From assembly GCA_041570235.1 (NCBI GenBank), contig JBFFWN010000066.1, positions 1-15,088 on the forward strand: a stretch of DNA of 15,088 bases, read 5' to 3'. A model generated the notes under the pieces. It saw only the letters and a list, made by a program, of their open reading frames with translations, was not told the DNA's origin and ran no database searches. Numbering within the stretch: position 1 is the stretch's first letter; every line of letters begins with the position of its first letter. Source of the stretch: SZUA-36 sp041570235. GTDB lineage: Bacteria > Pseudomonadota > Gammaproteobacteria > Xanthomonadales > SZUA-36. A program made the translations under genes and the position numbers. This document shows, in pieces, positions 13,958 through 15,088 of this stretch.

Positions 13958-15088
13958 TTAAAGGTTGATCTTGATGGACTGCCCTGGCTGGATGATGTCG
14001 CTCTTGCTCAGGTCATTCCAGCGGAGCAGGTCATTGACCTTGACCTTGTATCGTTTGGCGATGCTCCATAAGCTGTCGCCGCGCTGCACGGTGTGCTTGA
14101 TCGGTCCGCTCCTGACGCTGACGGGCTTGGGCGCCGGACTCTGGAACAAGGTCAGGGTTGTACCTGCGCGTAGTTTGCGTGGATCGGAAATATTGTTCCA
14201 GGCTTGCAGTTCGCGGACGCTGACCTTGTAACGCCGGGCAATCACCGACAGGCTCTCGCCTGAGCGCACCCTGTGAGTGACGCGTTCTGACGCGATCAGA
14301 CCGGACTGGAGCTTCTGCAGCTGGTTGGCAGCGGCCACGTAGAGGGGGTCGACCAGCATCTGCTCATCACGCGGCAGACGCAGCTTTTGACCAACGCGGA
14401 TCATGTCGCTGTTCAGGTTGTTGGTGGTCCGTAAAACCGAAACCGGTACACGATGGCGGTTAGCCAGTCCGGACAGCGTGTCGCCGTTTTCCACCAACAC
14501 CTGGTCCCATTTCATCAGTTGCAGAGAGTCTTCAGATGCCATGCGTTTTTTCAGCTTGGTGGCGGCATCGACCGGCAGCACAATACGGAAAGGTCCCTCG
14601 GGCGAGGTCGCCCAGCGGCTGAACCCGGGGTTCAGGCTGAATAACACATCAATGCTGACTTCACCGATCTGGGAAATCAGCACCAGGTCGCTTTGGACTT
14701 CCATCTCAACCGCTGCAATAACCGGCTTGTTGGGCGCCCTTGGTAATTCAAAGTCATAGTGGGCCGGGTTTTGGAACAGGCAGGTCAGCCCCAGCAGTTT
14801 TGGTACATAGCCCTTGGTTTCTTTCGGCAGGCTGATATTCCAGAAATCTGCCGGTTTGCCATTTTTCAGGTTTTGTTTAACCCGCCTGGCCACGCGGTTT
14901 TCGCCCGAGTTGTAGCCCGCCAGGGCCAGCAACCAGTCACCATCAAATTTCTGATGCAGGTGCTCCAGGTAATCCAGCGCGGCATGGGTGGATGCCCACA
15001 CATCCCTGCGGCCGTCATACCACCAGTCCTGCCGTAAACCATAGTACTTGCCGGTAGAGGCGATAAATTGCCATGTGCCCAGCGCACG
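13958..15088 (-). CDS. mltD: Membrane-bound lytic murein transglycosylase D, C-terminal part (cut by right window edge)
   Basis: Cleaves the glycan strands of peptidoglycan. The frame is open to the last base: 376 residues are present and the start lies outside. The first ~115 residues are the end of the SLT domain (GTWQFIASTGKYYGLRQDWW, then AGYNSGE, then FWNISLPKETKGYVPK). The catalytic glutamate should lie just beyond the edge. Three LysM peptidoglycan-binding repeats follow at about 196-238, 271-315 and 331-375 (each of the VxxGDTLSxIAxRY type); E. coli MltD has two, as I recall. An internal GTG at 15001 could be taken as a start but would cut through the SLT domain. The M23 peptidase gene follows after 5 bases. 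Confidence 0.95.
   Translation of the reverse strand, partial: RALGTWQFIASTGKYYGLRQDWWYDGRRDVWASTHAALDYLEHLHQKFDGDWLLALAGYNSGENRVARRVKQNLKNGKPADFWNISLPKETKGYVPKLLGLTCLFQNPAHYDFELPRAPNKPVIAAVEMEVQSDLVLISQIGEVSIDVLFSLNPGFSRWATSPEGPFRIVLPVDAATKLKKRMASEDSLQLMKWDQVLVENGDTLSGLANRHRVPVSVLRTTNNLNSDMIRVGQKLRLPRDEQMLVDPLYVAAANQLQKLQSGLIASERVTHRVRSGESLSVIARRYKVSVRELQAWNNISDPRKLRAGTTLTLFQSPAPKPVSVRSGPIKHTVQRGDSLWSIAKRYKVKVNDLLRWNDLSKSDIIQPGQSIKINL

Overview
This window comes from a gammaproteobacterium-like chromosome and is essentially core genome. The block thrS-infC-rpmI-rplT-pheS-pheT-ihfA-(merR-like)-tRNA-Pro runs in one direction, in an order typical of gammaproteobacteria. IHF alpha, a LysM-carrying MltD-type transglycosylase and an MscS channel fit a Gram-negative cell. 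FolE2 and the unusual placement of dnaE argue against a close relative of E. coli. I cannot name the genus. I see no mobile element, CRISPR array, phage gene or toxin cluster.

Layout, left to right. Positions 1-1789 (minus) hold the first half of dnaE, the replicative polymerase subunit. A 333-base gap follows with no convincing gene. tRNA-Val(GAC) with its own promoter and terminator sits at 2123-2248. A structured leader then precedes thrS. The translation block covers threonyl-tRNA synthetase, IF3, ribosomal proteins L35 and L20, both subunits of phenylalanyl-tRNA synthetase, IHF alpha and a small MerR-type regulator. It is punctuated by a weak hairpin before rpmI, a very strong hairpin terminator between rplT and pheS, and a terminator after the merR-like gene. 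tRNA-Pro(GGG) follows, again with its own promoter and terminator.

The right third has three units. A minus-strand pair joined by an ATGA overlap encodes an MscS-family channel and a CorA/ZntB-type cation transporter. folE2 (plus) encodes the alternative GTP cyclohydrolase that starts folate synthesis. A minus-strand pair of cell-wall enzymes, an mltD-like gene (5' end outside the window) and an M23-family peptidase gene, is separated by only 5 bases.

Points most worth a second look: infC appears to start at AUC with no standard start codon available; a 21-base near-repeat with dyad symmetry lies in the noncoding DNA upstream of both tRNA genes; the thrS leader can form a long-range stem closed around a hairpin; the 3' end of pheT is unusually AT-rich and full of TTA leucine codons; and the M23 peptidase has HLD where the family normally has HLH. 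I found no convincing new system, and treat the window as ordinary housekeeping DNA with some regulatory oddities.
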